In this document: positions 8,085-18,808 of the stretch, piece by piece
Numbering within the stretch: position 1 is the stretch's first letter
Layout: each line of letters starts with the position of its first letter
NCBI RefSeq assembly: GCF_000612445.1
Contig: NZ_BALC01000001.1
Coordinates: forward strand, 124,001 to 188,000
DNA: 64,000 nt
DNA from: Liquorilactobacillus sucicola DSM 21376 = JCM 15457
GTDB lineage: Bacteria > Bacillota > Bacilli > Lactobacillales > Lactobacillaceae
Direction of reading: 5' to 3'
The notes under the pieces: model-generated
What the model saw: the letters and a program-made list of their open reading frames with translations, nothing else
Told to the model about the DNA's origin: nothing
Database searches by the model: none
Made by a program: the position numbers and the translations under genes

Positions 8085-9776
8085 TTGAAAGTTACTGAAA
8101 TTACTGATTCAGAATTTAGAAAAATGGTTCTGATAAGTTCAAAAAAGTTAAATAAGAATGCAGAGTTTATTAATTCATTAAATGTTTTTCCTGTGCCGGA
8201 TGGCGACACAGGAACGAATATGAGTCTTTCATTTGCTAGTGGCGCAAAGTATGTTAGTGAGTCAACTTCTTCCAACATGGGGGAATTGACTGCGAGCTTG
8301 GCTAAGGGACTTTTAATGGGAGCAAGAGGAAACTCAGGAGTTATATTGTCTCAGATTTTTCGTGGTTTTTATAAAAGCACAGAAAAAAAGAAAACTTTGT
8401 CAGCTAGTGATTTGGCAGCAGCTTTGACTAGTGGTGTTGAAACGGCGTATAAGGCTGTTATGAAACCGACGGAAGGAACTATTCTTACAGTGTCACGCAA
8501 GGCAGCCAGTGCAGCAAAGAAAGAGGCAACTAAAACAGATGATGCTGTCGCAGTTATGAAGGCCGCATATGAGGCTGCAAAAGTTGCTTTGGCAGAGACG
8601 CCTGAATTGCTGCCAGTTTTGAAAGAAGTAGGTGTTGTTGATTCGGGTGGTCAAGGACTGACTTTTGTCTATGAAGGTTTTTTTGATGCACTTAGTGGCA
8701 AGAAGATTGAAGAAGATGAAGAAGTCCATCAGCCGAATGTTGAAGAGATGGATGAGATGGTCAATGCTGCACACCACAAGAGTGTGCAGAGTCAATTAAA
8801 TACTGCCGATATTAAATACGGTTACTGTACTGAAATTATGGTACGACTGGGAGCAGGACGTTTGGTTGACCAAAAATTTGATTACGATGAGTTTAGGGAA
8901 TATCTGAACGGCATCGGGGATTCTTTGCTCGTTGTTGCAGATGATGAGGTTATTAAGGTCCATGTTCATACAGAACATCCAGGTAAAGTGCTGGCGTATG
9001 GACAACATTTTGGGTCTTTGATCAAGGTCAAGGTTGATAATATGAGGTTGCAACATGAGACAATCCTAGAACATGACCAAGAAGAAGAAAAACAAGAACA
9101 GGAACAAGAAAGCATCAATAACGGATACGGAATTATTGCAATTGCTGCCGGTTCAGGAGTCGGTCAGCTTTTCAGAGGATTAGGAGTCACGCATGTTTTA
9201 AACGGTGGTCAGACAATGAATCCAAGTACGCAGGATATTATTGAAGCAATCAAACAGACAAGGGCCGAAAAGGTCATCCTTTTGCCGAATAATAAAAATA
9301 TTTTCTTGGCTGCGCAGCAAGCAGCTGATGTAGCTGAGATTCCAGTTGCTGTTGTCAAGAGCAAAACTATTGCACAAGGTTTGACAGCGATGCTGGCTTT
9401 TGATCCTACGGACTCCATTAAGCAAAATGCTGAACATATGACAAGTGATTTGACATCTGTTGTTTCTGGACAAGTTACTGTTTCTGTACGGGATACGACT
9501 ATTGATGGCAAAGATATCAAAAAAGATGACTATATTGGGATTGTTGACGGGAAAATCAAAGTTACCAATCCTAACAGGAAGAAAACAGCAATCATGATGT
9601 TAAAAAAAATGATAGATGAGGACAAAGAAATTGTGACGATCATTTATGGCGAAGATGGAGACAAGCAGGAAGCAGAAGAGATTCAAGCTGCTGCTCTTGA
9701 AATGGACGAGGACCTTGAAGTCGAAATTCACCAGGGTGATCAGCCAGTGTACCCATATTTGATTTCAGTTGAGTAA
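8085..9776 (+). CDS. fakA: DhaL-domain fatty acid kinase FakA (YloV family)
   Basis: ATP-binding subunit of the fatty acid kinase that phosphorylates FakB-bound exogenous fatty acids. The N-terminal DhaL domain has the nucleotide and Mg2+ motif NVFPVPDGDTGTNM near residue 33 and GARGNSGVILSQIF near 77; the rest is the middle and C-terminal FakA domain, ending VYPYLISVE. With TTG 8085 as start the protein has 563 residues and begins MKVTEITDSEF, the usual family beginning, with AAGGAGG ten bases upstream. An earlier in-frame GTG at 8058 lies before that site and is unlikely. plsX and acpP lie nearby, a lipid-supply neighbourhood. Confidence 0.9.
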   Translation: MKVTEITDSEFRKMVLISSKKLNKNAEFINSLNVFPVPDGDTGTNMSLSFASGAKYVSESTSSNMGELTASLAKGLLMGARGNSGVILSQIFRGFYKSTEKKKTLSASDLAAALTSGVETAYKAVMKPTEGTILTVSRKAASAAKKEATKTDDAVAVMKAAYEAAKVALAETPELLPVLKEVGVVDSGGQGLTFVYEGFFDALSGKKIEEDEEVHQPNVEEMDEMVNAAHHKSVQSQLNTADIKYGYCTEIMVRLGAGRLVDQKFDYDEFREYLNGIGDSLLVVADDEVIKVHVHTEHPGKVLAYGQHFGSLIKVKVDNMRLQHETILEHDQEEEKQEQEQESINNGYGIIAIAAGSGVGQLFRGLGVTHVLNGGQTMNPSTQDIIEAIKQTRAEKVILLPNNKNIFLAAQQAADVAEIPVAVVKSKTIAQGLTAMLAFDPTDSIKQNAEHMTSDLTSVVSGQVTVSVRDTTIDGKDIKKDDYIGIVDGKIKVTNPNRKKTAIMMLKKMIDEDKEIVTIIYGEDGDKQEAEEIQAAALEMDEDLEVEIHQGDQPVYPYLISVE

Positions 9777-9795
9777 AGACTTAATATTTGTGAGG

Positions 9796-9829
9796 TCTGA
9801 TTGATTCCAAAAGGATCAGTCAGATTTTT
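9796..9829 (+). terminator. Terminator after fakA
   Basis: TCTGATTGATTCC pairs with GGATCAGTCAGA (with G-U pairs and a bulge) and is followed by TTTTT. It separates the asp23-fakA unit from recG. Confidence 0.75.
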
Positions 9830-9873
9830 GGTATTTGTAAGCTATCACTTAATGTTTAGGAGGTGCTGACGAC

Positions 9874-11915
9874 TTGAAAAGTCTGGCTGATCCTATCAGT
9901 GTGTTAAAAGGAGTCGGTCCCAAAAGTGCAGTTGCGTTGAACAAGTTAGGACTCAATACGGTTGAGGATTTGTTATTAGCTTATCCCTTTCGTTATGATG
10001 ATTTTGCTGTCCGCAATCTGAGTGAGATTGCGGATCAGGAAAAGGTCGCATTGAAAGGTACGGTGGCTTCGGAGGCTGTTCTGACCCATTTTGGGCGGAA
10101 AAAAAGCCGACTTAATTTTCGGCTGCTTATTGAGCATGATGTGATTATGGTCACTTTTTTCAATCAGCCGTATTTAGCACAAAAAGTTGAAGTTGGCAAA
10201 GAAATGGCTATATATGGTAAGTGGGATAGCAAAAGGCAGCGCCTGTCAGGAATGAAGATTCTTTATAATGCAGCGGGGAGTAGCGATATTGCTGGAGTTT
10301 ACCGTTCATCAAAGGATGTGAAGCAGCCAACCATTAAGAAACTTGTCAGGCAAGCTTATGATGAGTATAAAGATGTGCTTGTTGATGTTATTCCAGAAAA
10401 GACGCGACATAAATTTAGGTTACTGCCGCGTGAGACGATGATTCATGATATGCATTTTCCTAAGGATCAAAAGGCAGCCCGTTTAGCACGACGATCTGCT
10501 ATTTTTGATGAATTTTTCTGCTTTCAAATAAAATTGCAGTTTATCAAAAAAACAGAGCATCAGGAGCGCGGTATCAAAATTGGTTATGATAACAAACTTC
10601 TAAAAAAATTTATTGCAGCGTTGCCGTTTGAATTGACTTCGGCGCAAAAAAAAGTTGTTAACGAAATATGTAGTGATATGCATCACAATGTTCATATGAA
10701 TCGACTACTTCAAGGAGATGTTGGTTCTGGGAAAACTGTTGTTGCAGCGATAGCTTTATACGCAGCTGTGACCGCGAATTTTCAAGCCGCTTTGATGGCA
10801 CCAACTGAGATACTTGCACAGCAGCATGCTGAAAAGCTAGATCAGTTATTCTCCGATTTTGATGTGACTGTTGCTTTATTAACTGGAGCAACAGCTGGCA
10901 AGGTCAAGTTGAGGCGAGAATTGTTGAAACATCTAAGTGATGGTAAAATCAACATTGTTGTTGGAACACATGCCCTGATTCAGAATGATGTTGTTTTCAA
11001 AAACTTAGGTTTAGTCGTAACAGATGAGCAGCATCGGTTTGGAGTCAATCAAAGGCAGAAATTTAAGGAAAAAGGGCACTTGCCAGATGTTTTAGCTATG
11101 ACGGCAACTCCGATTCCGCGAACATTAGCTATCACTATGTATGGTGAGATGGATGTTTCTACTATCACTGAACTTCCTCAAGGACGTTTGCCGATTGAGA
11201 CTGTTTGGCTGAGAGAAAAGCAGTTGGGCGAGGCTCTTGCTTTTTTAAAGAAAGAACTTAGTCTTGGTTCACAGGCCTACGTGATTAGTCCTTTAATCGA
11301 AGAGTCAGAGATGATGGATCTGAAAAATGCTGAAGAAATTTTTACTAAGCTAAAAAAGAAATTTGAACCGCAATATCATGTTGGTTTGCTTCATGGTCGA
11401 ATGAAGGGTTCGGAAAAAAATGAAATAATGACGGCTTTCAAAGGCAAAAAAATTGATGTGCTTGTTTCGACGACTGTAATTGAAGTTGGGGTAGATGTTC
11501 CCAATGCTACTATGATGCTTATTTTAGATGCTGATCGTTTTGGGTTAGCACAATTACACCAGTTGCGTGGGCGTGTGGGACGAGGTAAAAAAAAGTCATA
11601 TTGTTTTTTAATTGCTGATCCTAAAAATGATTACGGTGTTTCTAGAATGAAAGTAATGGCGGAAACCAATGATGGTTTTGTAATTGCGCAAAAGGACCTT
11701 GAATTACGAGGACAAGGTGATATTTTAGGCAGCAAGCAAGCGGGGCCCCAGACTTTAAAGTAGGAGATCCGGTGGCTGACCTAAGAATCTTGCAGTCTGC
11801 CCAGCAAGAAGCCGCAGAAATTATCAATGATCCAAAATTTATGTACAAAAGTGAAAACAAGCAATTATTGAATTACCTAAGATACGAATTGGCTAAGGGA
11901 ATCAGTTTTGACTGA
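9874..11915 (+). CDS. recG: ATP-dependent DNA helicase RecG (one-base frameshift near 11742-11749)
   Basis: Branch-migrating helicase that remodels stalled forks and Holliday junctions. The N-terminal wedge domain is followed by helicase motifs: Walker A QGDVGSGKTVVA near residue 286, DEQHRFG near 386, TATPIPRTLAI near 410 and LHQLRGRVGRG near 560. The frame as given stops at 11763 after SKQAGPQTLK, giving 629 residues. Adding one base in the GGGGCCCC run at 11742-11749 continues the frame through PDFKVGDPVADL to a stop at 11913-11915, giving the normal 680 residues. I read this as one gene with a missing base. TTG 9874 has AGGAGG ten bases upstream. Confidence 0.88.
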
Positions 11916-11937
11916 TTGATAGGAGAGGATGATTGGT

Positions 11938-12957
11938 TTGAAAATTGCAGTTGATGCTATGGGAGGGGACAATGCCCCTCAAGCTGTGGTCGCTGGTGTT
12001 GAGCGTGCACGTGATGAATTCAAGGATACTGAATTTTTGCTTTTCGGAGTAGAAGACGAGATCCGCAAATTTCTGAAGGATGAGACACGAATTACGATTA
12101 CACATACTGATGAGATGATTGTAATGAATGATGAACCAGTGAGGGCGATTAGACGCAAAAAGAATGCTTCGATGGTTTTAGCAGCAAAAGCAGTTAAGGA
12201 TGATGAAGCAGATGCAGTGTTTTCGTGTGGAAATACAGGAGCACTTTTAGCAGCTGGTTTACTGATTGTTGGGAGAATTAAAGGCATTTCGCGCCCAGGA
12301 CTGTTGTCGACACTGCCAATGTTCGGTGAAAGTGCAGGAGCCTTTAATCTCTTAGATAGTGGTGCCAATGCAGAAAATAAGCCTGAGCATCTTCATCAGT
12401 ATGCGGTTTTGGGAAAGTATTATGCTCAAAAAGTACGCCAGGTTGAAAATCCAAGAATTGGGTTGCTGAATAACGGGACAGAACCACACAAAGGGAGCAA
12501 AGTGACACAAGAAGCATATAAATTGCTGCAGGAAGATCCTGCTATTAATTTTGTGGGTAATATTGAATCAAGTGCTATCCTGAATGATGTGGCTGATGTT
12601 GTTGTTGCAGATGGCTTTACAGGTAATGCTGTTTTAAAGGCGATTGAGGGGACAGCTTCTTCTGTGATGCATCTTGTTAAAGACGCACTTTTAAATAGTG
12701 GTTTTAAAGGAAAGATAGGCGCGTTACTTTTAAAACCAAGTTTAATGGAATTGAAAGAGAAAATGAATCAATCTCAATACGGCGGCGCTGTTCTTTTAGG
12801 AGTCAAAGCACCGGTCGTTAAGGCTCATGGCTCTAGTGATGAGTTGACGGTTTATTATACGCTTAAACAGATTCACACTATGATTGAAGGTAAAATGATT
12901 CCGGATTTTGTTGATTACTTTAGTCAACATAATCTTTCTACTAAAACAGATAAATAA
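11938..12957 (+). CDS. plsX: Phosphate acyltransferase PlsX
   Basis: Makes acyl-phosphate from acyl-ACP, the first committed step of phospholipid synthesis in Firmicutes. It opens with [17 protein letters not shown] and has [12 protein letters not shown] near residue 96 and [15 protein letters not shown] near 220. The TTG at 11938 gives the classical N-terminus with an AGAGG nine bases before; ATG 11929 would touch the binding site. 339 residues is normal. acpP follows after 35 bases, pairing the enzyme with its carrier protein. Confidence 0.94.
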   Translation: MKIAVDAMGGDNAPQAVVAGVERARDEFKDTEFLLFGVEDEIRKFLKDETRITITHTDEMIVMNDEPVRAIRRKKNASMVLAAKAVKDDEADAVFSCGNTGALLAAGLLIVGRIKGISRPGLLSTLPMFGESAGAFNLLDSGANAENKPEHLHQYAVLGKYYAQKVRQVENPRIGLLNNGTEPHKGSKVTQEAYKLLQEDPAINFVGNIESSAILNDVADVVVADGFTGNAVLKAIEGTASSVMHLVKDALLNSGFKGKIGALLLKPSLMELKEKMNQSQYGGAVLLGVKAPVVKAHGSSDELTVYYTLKQIHTMIEGKMIPDFVDYFSQHNLSTKTDK

Positions 12958-12992
12958 TTAGTTTTACAATTAAAAATTTTTGGAGGAAAAAA

Positions 12993-13235
12993 ATGACTGA
13001 AAAAGAAATTTTCGATAAAATTGCCAAGATTATTCACGAGCGCTTTGAGCTGGACTTAAGTAAAATTACGCCAAATCTTACTTTTGCTTCTGATTTAGAC
13101 GCTGATTCAATTGATATAGTTGAATTTGTGCTGGAACTTGAAGACACTTTTGGTGCAGAGATTCCTGATGAAGATGCAGAAAAACTCCAAACGGTCGGCG
13201 ATGTTGTTAACTATATCAAAAATAATCAAGCGTAG
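12993..13235 (+). CDS. acpP: Acyl carrier protein
   Basis: Carries acyl chains on a phosphopantetheine arm in fatty acid synthesis. It has 80 residues, acidic, four-helix pattern. The attachment serine is in DLDADSIDIVEF near residue 37; most ACPs have DSLD, so the isoleucine is a conservative change. TGGAGG precedes the ATG at good spacing. A terminator follows the gene, closing the plsX-acpP unit before rnc. Confidence 0.95.
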   Translation: MTEKEIFDKIAKIIHERFELDLSKITPNLTFASDLDADSIDIVEFVLELEDTFGAEIPDEDAEKLQTVGDVVNYIKNNQA

Positions 13236-13275
13236 GATAAGTTAACCTTTTAACCAAAAACAAGCGAGTGTAATA

Positions 13276-13310
13276 GGCTAGGACAGATATTTTTTTGTCC
13301 CAGCCTTTTT
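13276..13310 (+). terminator. Terminator after acpP
   Basis: GGCTAGGAC pairs with GTCCCAGCC (one A-C mismatch) around a T-rich loop and is followed by TTTTT. Confidence 0.8.
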
Positions 13311-13447
13311 AATATCAGCTATTTTTTATAGATATGTAGAATCACGTGTAATCAGCTGTAATTGCTTTTTTGAGGGGAGTAAACTTTGTTTCACAGCCCA
13401 TGAAAGGGTATAATATAAATACTGAATTGATTAAAGGAGAAGAAAAA

Positions 13448-14143
13448 GTGATAATCGGATTAGCAGAAAAACTAAAGAAAGAATTTGGAATTGATTTTAA
13501 AAACCAGGATTTATTAGATGAGGCGTTTACGCATGCTTCTTATGCGAATGAGCATCCTAGAGAGCACCTTAAATATTATGAGCGAATTGAGTTTTTGGGT
13601 GATGCAGTAATGCAATTGTGCGTTTCTGAGTACCTTTTTGTGCGTTATCCAATGCTTCCGGAAGGAAAGCTGTCGCGCTTACGTGCGGCCATGGTCTGTG
13701 AGGACAGCTTCAGTAAATTTGCCAAGGAGTGTAACTTTGATGAATACATTCGACTTGGAAAGGGTGAGGAAAAAGCAAATGCGCGTCAACGGCCATCCCT
13801 TCTTTGTGATATATTCGAGTCCTTTGTAGGGGCACTTTACCAAGATCAGGGTAAGAAAGCTGTTGATAAGTTTATCGCGCGAGTAGTCTTTCCAAAATTA
13901 GATATGGGTTGGTTCGATCATTTGTTGGATCATAAGACCGAATTACAAGAATATCTTCAAAAAAACGGTAACGTAGATATTGAATACGATGAGGTCATGG
14001 ACAAGGGACCTGAACATGATAAGCAGTATACAATGGCAGTCAGTGTCAATGGCAAAGTCAGCGGGACCGGCACAGGGCACTCAAAGAAAGCCGCGGAACA
14101 AGCAGCAGCAAGTGACGCATTAAAAAAAATTAATGGCAAGTGA
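13448..14143 (+). CDS. rnc: Ribonuclease III
   Basis: Double-strand-specific endoribonuclease that processes rRNA precursors and structured mRNAs. The signature ERIEFLGDAVMQLCVSEYLF near residue 40 carries the catalytic acidic residues; a second acidic cluster DIFESFVGALYQDQG lies near 120. A double-stranded-RNA-binding domain fills about 155-230, ending GHSKKAAEQAAASDALKK. GTG 13448 has AGGAG eight bases before it and gives 231 residues, the family length. The frame stays open upstream to 13370, but that part is not typical RNase III. smc follows, as in most Firmicutes. Confidence 0.95.
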   Translation: MIIGLAEKLKKEFGIDFKNQDLLDEAFTHASYANEHPREHLKYYERIEFLGDAVMQLCVSEYLFVRYPMLPEGKLSRLRAAMVCEDSFSKFAKECNFDEYIRLGKGEEKANARQRPSLLCDIFESFVGALYQDQGKKAVDKFIARVVFPKLDMGWFDHLLDHKTELQEYLQKNGNVDIEYDEVMDKGPEHDKQYTMAVSVNGKVSGTGTGHSKKAAEQAAASDALKKINGK

Positions 14144-14176
14144 CTATCAAGCTAAGGTAAAAAGGAGTGTCGTTTT

Positions 14177-17100
14177 ATGAAACTCAAGTCCCTAGTCATT
14201 AATGGTTTTAAGTCCTTTGCAGATAAAACTGAAATTAATTTTCAGCCGGGAATGACGGCGATTGTTGGGCCGAACGGCAGTGGAAAAAGCAACATTATTG
14301 AGGCTATTCGCTGGGTTTTAGGGGAACAGTCGGCTAAGAATCTACGCGGTGGAAAAATGCCTGACGTTATTTTTGCGGGTTCGAGTGAACGAGCAGCTCT
14401 TAATCGCGCTGAAGTTCTGATTACTTTTGATAATCATGATCATTATCTGAATATCAAAAGTGATGAAGTAACAGTGGCACGAAAAATATATCGTGATGGA
14501 AATAGCGATTTTTTGATTAATGGGCAACAAGTGCGCTTGAAAGATATAGTCAATCTATTTATGGATACTGGCTTAGGTCGTGAATCTTTTTCAATTATTT
14601 CTCAAGGTCGAGTTGAGGCGATTTTTAACAGTAAGCCACAAGAAAGACGTGCGATCATTGAAGAAGTGGCGGGTGTTTTTAAATATAAAAAAGAGAAGCA
14701 AAAGGCTGAATTAGAGCTGGCAGAGACCAAAGACCATTTGGAGCGCGTCGCCGATATTGTCGATGAATTAAAAAAGCAGCGTGAACCTCTGAAAGAGCAG
14801 AGTAGTATTGCCAAAGATTATTTGGTTCAGAAAAAGGAATTTGATCGCTACAATATCAAACGCTTAGTTCTTGAGATAAGTAGTATTAAAAGTGAATGTT
14901 TAAAGATAGAAAATGAGATAAAAAAAATAGATGAAGAAATAGTTGAGCGAAAAAAGAATCTGCAAGGGCAGCAAAATACAGCTAACGATTTGCACCTGCA
15001 GGAAAAGCAGTTAAATAAAAAAATAGATCAGCTTCAAGAACAACTGGTTAGAATTACACGCGAAAGTGAGCGGCTTAGTGGACAGAAAAATATGTCTCAG
15101 CAAGAACGCAAATTTCAAGAAACACGTCGAAAAGAGCTTGAACAACAACTTGAAGATAATCAGATAAACTTAACGACTAGCAAAACTAGAAGAAAAAAAT
15201 TAGCAGCAGAATTGCAGAATACCAAGGAAGAATTAGAACATTGGCGTACAAAAATTTCTGATTTGACTAAAAAAGCAGCAGTTGACGAGGCTGATGTTGA
15301 AAAAAGAATTGAACAACTGCGTTCCACAATTATTGAAAAAATGCAGGAACAAACCACGCTTAGAAATAGGGTAGCTTATTTAGAAAAAGAAGAAAAAAGG
15401 CGAACTTCAACTAAACATGTTGTTAATCAAAAAATTAATGGACTCCAACAAAAAATTGTCTTGCTGAAAGAAAAACAACACAAGCTCCAAGCTGATTCTG
15501 CACAGCTTCAAAAGACGATTATTAGCTTGAATAAGCAGGTTGCTGAACACCAGGGCCAATTAGGCAAGTTAAAAGAAGAAAGTGACCTTCACAAGCAGCA
15601 ATGGTATAAAGCATTGGAAATATTCCAAAAAGCTCAAGCTCAATATGACAGTTTGAAAAATATTACTGCAAGTTATGCTGGTTATTATTTGGGTGTCAAA
15701 GAAGTTCTAAATGAGCGGCAGCATCTAACTGGAGTTGTCGGTCCAGTTGCAGAAATATTAGATGTTCCTTCTAAGATTGCACATGCAATTGAAATGGCTT
15801 TGGGGGGACAACTGCAAAATGTAGTTGTTACCAACGAACAAGCAGCTAAAAAAGCAATTGCTTTTTTAACTAAAAATAAATTGGGACGGGTTACTTTTTT
15901 ACCTCGAACCACCGTCCGGCGGCATGTGATAAATACTGCACAGCGCAAGATCTTGGCTGGAATCACTGGTGTCTTAGGCCCAGCCAACCAACTGGTCGGG
16001 TGCAGCAACAAAGAAGATGTGCCTGTTTTAGAGTATCTATTAGGAACGACTGTGGTAGTTGAGAATATGGATAACGCCATTCAAGTTGAACATGCGTTAG
16101 GACACAGTCTGAGAATTGTAACCTTAGCAGGAAATATCATTAACCCCGGAGGTTCAATGACTGGGGGAAGCACAAAACAACGGCGTGCGGGGTTGTTGGA
16201 ACAAAAGCAAAAAGTAACACAGTTGGCAAAAAATATTGCAACGATGAAGAGCAAGATGGACGTCTTAGAACTTAAGGGTGCAGAGTTGCAACAGCAAAAA
16301 GAAAACCTTGAATCAGCGCTGACGACTGAGAATAAAGAATTAGCGGAACGACAAAGACAATTTCAAAGTCTACAGAGTGAACTCGCACTTATGCAAAAAG
16401 ATTTAAAATATCAAAAAGAACAACTCGAATTACAACAGAATGAGTTTGAAGATTCACAATCTGAGAGCCAAACTTTCACGACAAGTCAAACTTCACTTCA
16501 GAGTTCACTGGTTCAAGTTTCGCAGGAACTAACACGAATGCGTAAGGAATATGATGAGCAAAAAAAAGGAATGGTTGATCTAGCGCAGCTGCATAAGAAA
16601 AATGAGCAGCTTTTGCGTGAAGCTCATCAGCAACATGCGGTTGTTAAGGAAAGGGTCCATACTATTTCTATTCAGTTAGATGAGACGGATAATCAGCTCA
16701 CACAATTAGCAACATTGATTTCTAAGGCTCAAAAGATGTTGGGCGAAATAAAAAAAGAACAATCATTAAGGCAGTTGAAGAGCTCCGATATCATTTCTAG
16801 GTTCAAGGCATATTCAAGAGAACGTACTGCTGCGGAAAAAGAACTTGACGATAGCAGATTGAAAAGAGAGCAAGTTCATGAGCAGGCAGTAGCGGCTGAG
16901 AATGCTCTAGAAAGATTGAATGGGTTGCAGGAAATCGTTTTTGATAGAAAAAGAAAACAGAGTATTAGATTAAGCCGGTTGAATACAGTGTTGGATCATA
17001 GTCTAAATGAATTGTCTGACAGTTATCATTTAACTTATGAAAAAGCTGCCATTGAAAAGTCTAAGGAAGACTTGGAACACATTCAACATAAACTAAAACT

Positions 17101-17725
17101 TTTGAAATTAGGTATCTCTGAACTGGGTAAAGTCAACCTAGGAGCGATTGATGAATATGAACGTGTGAACAAACGTTACGAATTTTTATCACTGCAGCAA
17201 AATGACCTTATAACTGCAAAAGAACAGTTGCAAAAAAGTATGCTTGAGATGGACAATGAGGTTAAAATGCGTTTTGCTAAAACATTCGCAGAAGTGGCTT
17301 CTGCGTTCAGTTTCATATTTCCCCAGATTTTTGATGGTGGTCGGGCCACATTAAAGTTGACTGAACCAGATGACCTACTGACAACAGGGATTGAGATAAT
17401 GGCGCAACCAGAAGGAAAAAATCTGCAACAGTTATCCCTGCTTTCGGGTGGTGAACGTGCATTGACTGCAATTACACTGCTATTTGCGATTTTAAAAGTT
17501 AAGCCTGTTCCCTTTGTGATCCTTGATGAAGCTGAGGCAGCATTAGATGATGCCAATGTTGAACGCTATTCCCGCTATTTACAGAATTTTCATGAGCAAA
17601 CACAGTTCATTGTTATTACACATCGAAAGGGAACGATGGAGCATTCTGATGTCCTTTATGGGATTACGATGCAAGAATCCGGTGTTTCCAATACAGTTTC
17701 GGTATCTTTGGAGAATATAGAGTAA
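14177..17725 (+). CDS. smc: Chromosome segregation protein SMC
   Basis: Condensin ATPase that organises and segregates the chromosome. It has 1182 residues. The N-terminal head carries Walker A GPNGSGKSN near residue 33 and a Q-loop in WVLGEQSAKN. Two long coiled-coil arms, rich in Lys, Gln and Glu, flank a hinge at about 500-670 with GPVAEILDVP and the glycine-rich NPGGSMTGGS. The C-terminal head has the ABC signature LSGGERALTA near 1093 and Walker B FVILDEAEAALDDAN. It is intact from end to end. ftsY starts 51 bases later. Confidence 0.97.
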   Translation: MKLKSLVINGFKSFADKTEINFQPGMTAIVGPNGSGKSNIIEAIRWVLGEQSAKNLRGGKMPDVIFAGSSERAALNRAEVLITFDNHDHYLNIKSDEVTVARKIYRDGNSDFLINGQQVRLKDIVNLFMDTGLGRESFSIISQGRVEAIFNSKPQERRAIIEEVAGVFKYKKEKQKAELELAETKDHLERVADIVDELKKQREPLKEQSSIAKDYLVQKKEFDRYNIKRLVLEISSIKSECLKIENEIKKIDEEIVERKKNLQGQQNTANDLHLQEKQLNKKIDQLQEQLVRITRESERLSGQKNMSQQERKFQETRRKELEQQLEDNQINLTTSKTRRKKLAAELQNTKEELEHWRTKISDLTKKAAVDEADVEKRIEQLRSTIIEKMQEQTTLRNRVAYLEKEEKRRTSTKHVVNQKINGLQQKIVLLKEKQHKLQADSAQLQKTIISLNKQVAEHQGQLGKLKEESDLHKQQWYKALEIFQKAQAQYDSLKNITASYAGYYLGVKEVLNERQHLTGVVGPVAEILDVPSKIAHAIEMALGGQLQNVVVTNEQAAKKAIAFLTKNKLGRVTFLPRTTVRRHVINTAQRKILAGITGVLGPANQLVGCSNKEDVPVLEYLLGTTVVVENMDNAIQVEHALGHSLRIVTLAGNIINPGGSMTGGSTKQRRAGLLEQKQKVTQLAKNIATMKSKMDVLELKGAELQQQKENLESALTTENKELAERQRQFQSLQSELALMQKDLKYQKEQLELQQNEFEDSQSESQTFTTSQTSLQSSLVQVSQELTRMRKEYDEQKKGMVDLAQLHKKNEQLLREAHQQHAVVKERVHTISIQLDETDNQLTQLATLISKAQKMLGEIKKEQSLRQLKSSDIISRFKAYSRERTAAEKELDDSRLKREQVHEQAVAAENALERLNGLQEIVFDRKRKQSIRLSRLNTVLDHSLNELSDSYHLTYEKAAIEKSKEDLEHIQHKLKLLKLGISELGKVNLGAIDEYERVNKRYEFLSLQQNDLITAKEQLQKSMLEMDNEVKMRFAKTFAEVASAFSFIFPQIFDGGRATLKLTEPDDLLTTGIEIMAQPEGKNLQQLSLLSGGERALTAITLLFAILKVKPVPFVILDEAEAALDDANVERYSRYLQNFHEQTQFIVITHRKGTMEHSDVLYGITMQESGVSNTVSVSLENIE

Positions 17726-17776
17726 AGGCGTGTTCGGAAAGAAGGAACATGGTAACTTATTTTAAGGAGGGCTAGA

Positions 17777-18786
17777 ATGGGCTTTTTTGATAAATTAAAA
17801 CGTGCTTTTAGTGGCGAAGAAAAAGAACAGCGAAGTGAAGAAACAGAAAAATATGATAAAGGGCTTGAAAAATCCCGTAAAACTTTCGGTGATAAACTGA
17901 ATGAGTTATTTGCCAATTTCAGGACGGTTGATGAAGACTTTTTTGACAATTTAGAGGAGACTTTAATCGAGGCAGATGTTGGGTTCGATACAGCTGTTAG
18001 AATTAGTGACGAATTGAACAAGAGGTTAAGCTCAAGAACGTTAAATCTAAAGCTGACGTTTCACGTACAATTATTGAAAAACTCGTCAACCTCTATGAGG
18101 AAGAAGGATCAGGTGAGGACAAAGAACTTCATTTTGCAGAAAATGGGTTGACTGTTTTTCTCTTTGTTGGGGTCAATGGTGTTGGAAAAACGACAACGAT
18201 AGGGAAGCTGGCACATCGTTACAAACAGGAAGGCAAAAAAGTAATGCTCGCTGCCGGAGACACATTTCGTGCTGGTGCAACAGAACAACTTGTTGAGTGG
18301 GGGCGAAGAGTTGATGTGACCGTTGTGCGCGGTCCTGAGAAAAGCGATCCAGCTTCAGTTGTTTTTGATGCGATAAAAAGGGCAAAGAAAGAAAATTATG
18401 ATGTTTTATTAGTTGATACTGCTGGTAGGCTGCAGAACAAAGTTAATTTAATGAATGAACTTGCTAAGATTTCACGAATCATCACGCGTGAAATTCCAGA
18501 AGCACCGCAGGAGATCCTCTTAGCACTAGATGCAACCACTGGACAGAATGCTTTGACGCAAGCTAAGCAATTTAAGGACGTAACCAAAGTGACAGGGATA
18601 GTTTTAACTAAACTGGATGGTACAGCGCGTGGGGGGATCGTGCTGGCTATTCGTAATGAGCTGCATTTGCCAGTCAAATTAGTAGGTCTAGGTGAAAAAA
18701 TGGATGATCTGCGTGACTTTGCACCAGAGGAGTTTGTTTTGGGTTTATTTAAAGGATTGCTTGATGGAACAAACGGAGATGACTAA
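17777..18786 (+). CDS. ftsY: Signal recognition particle receptor FtsY (one-base frameshift near 18016-18020)
   Basis: SRP receptor GTPase that docks ribosome-SRP complexes at the membrane. A short acidic/basic A region is followed by the NG domain. GTPase motifs lie in the second half: GVNGVGKTTTIGKLA (about 18175-18220), DTAGRLQNK (about 18415) and TKLDGTARGG (about 18610). As given, the first frame runs 17777-18151 and turns to nonsense after ISDELN; the G domain lies in another frame starting at about 18028. Adding one A at 18016-18020 gives ISDELKQEVKLKNVKSKADVS and joins the two into about 336 residues. ftsY is normally essential, so a read error is likely. Confidence 0.87.
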
Positions 18787-18808
18787 CAGATAAGCAGGTG
18801 TGAGTATA

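Noticed and set aside
17777-18786. Programmed ribosomal frameshifting in ftsY (and the other four split genes)
   Set aside because: No shared slippery heptamer, downstream pseudoknot or stop-codon layout is seen, and the breaks fall at different kinds of sequence. All five are fixed by one added base, which fits read errors better.
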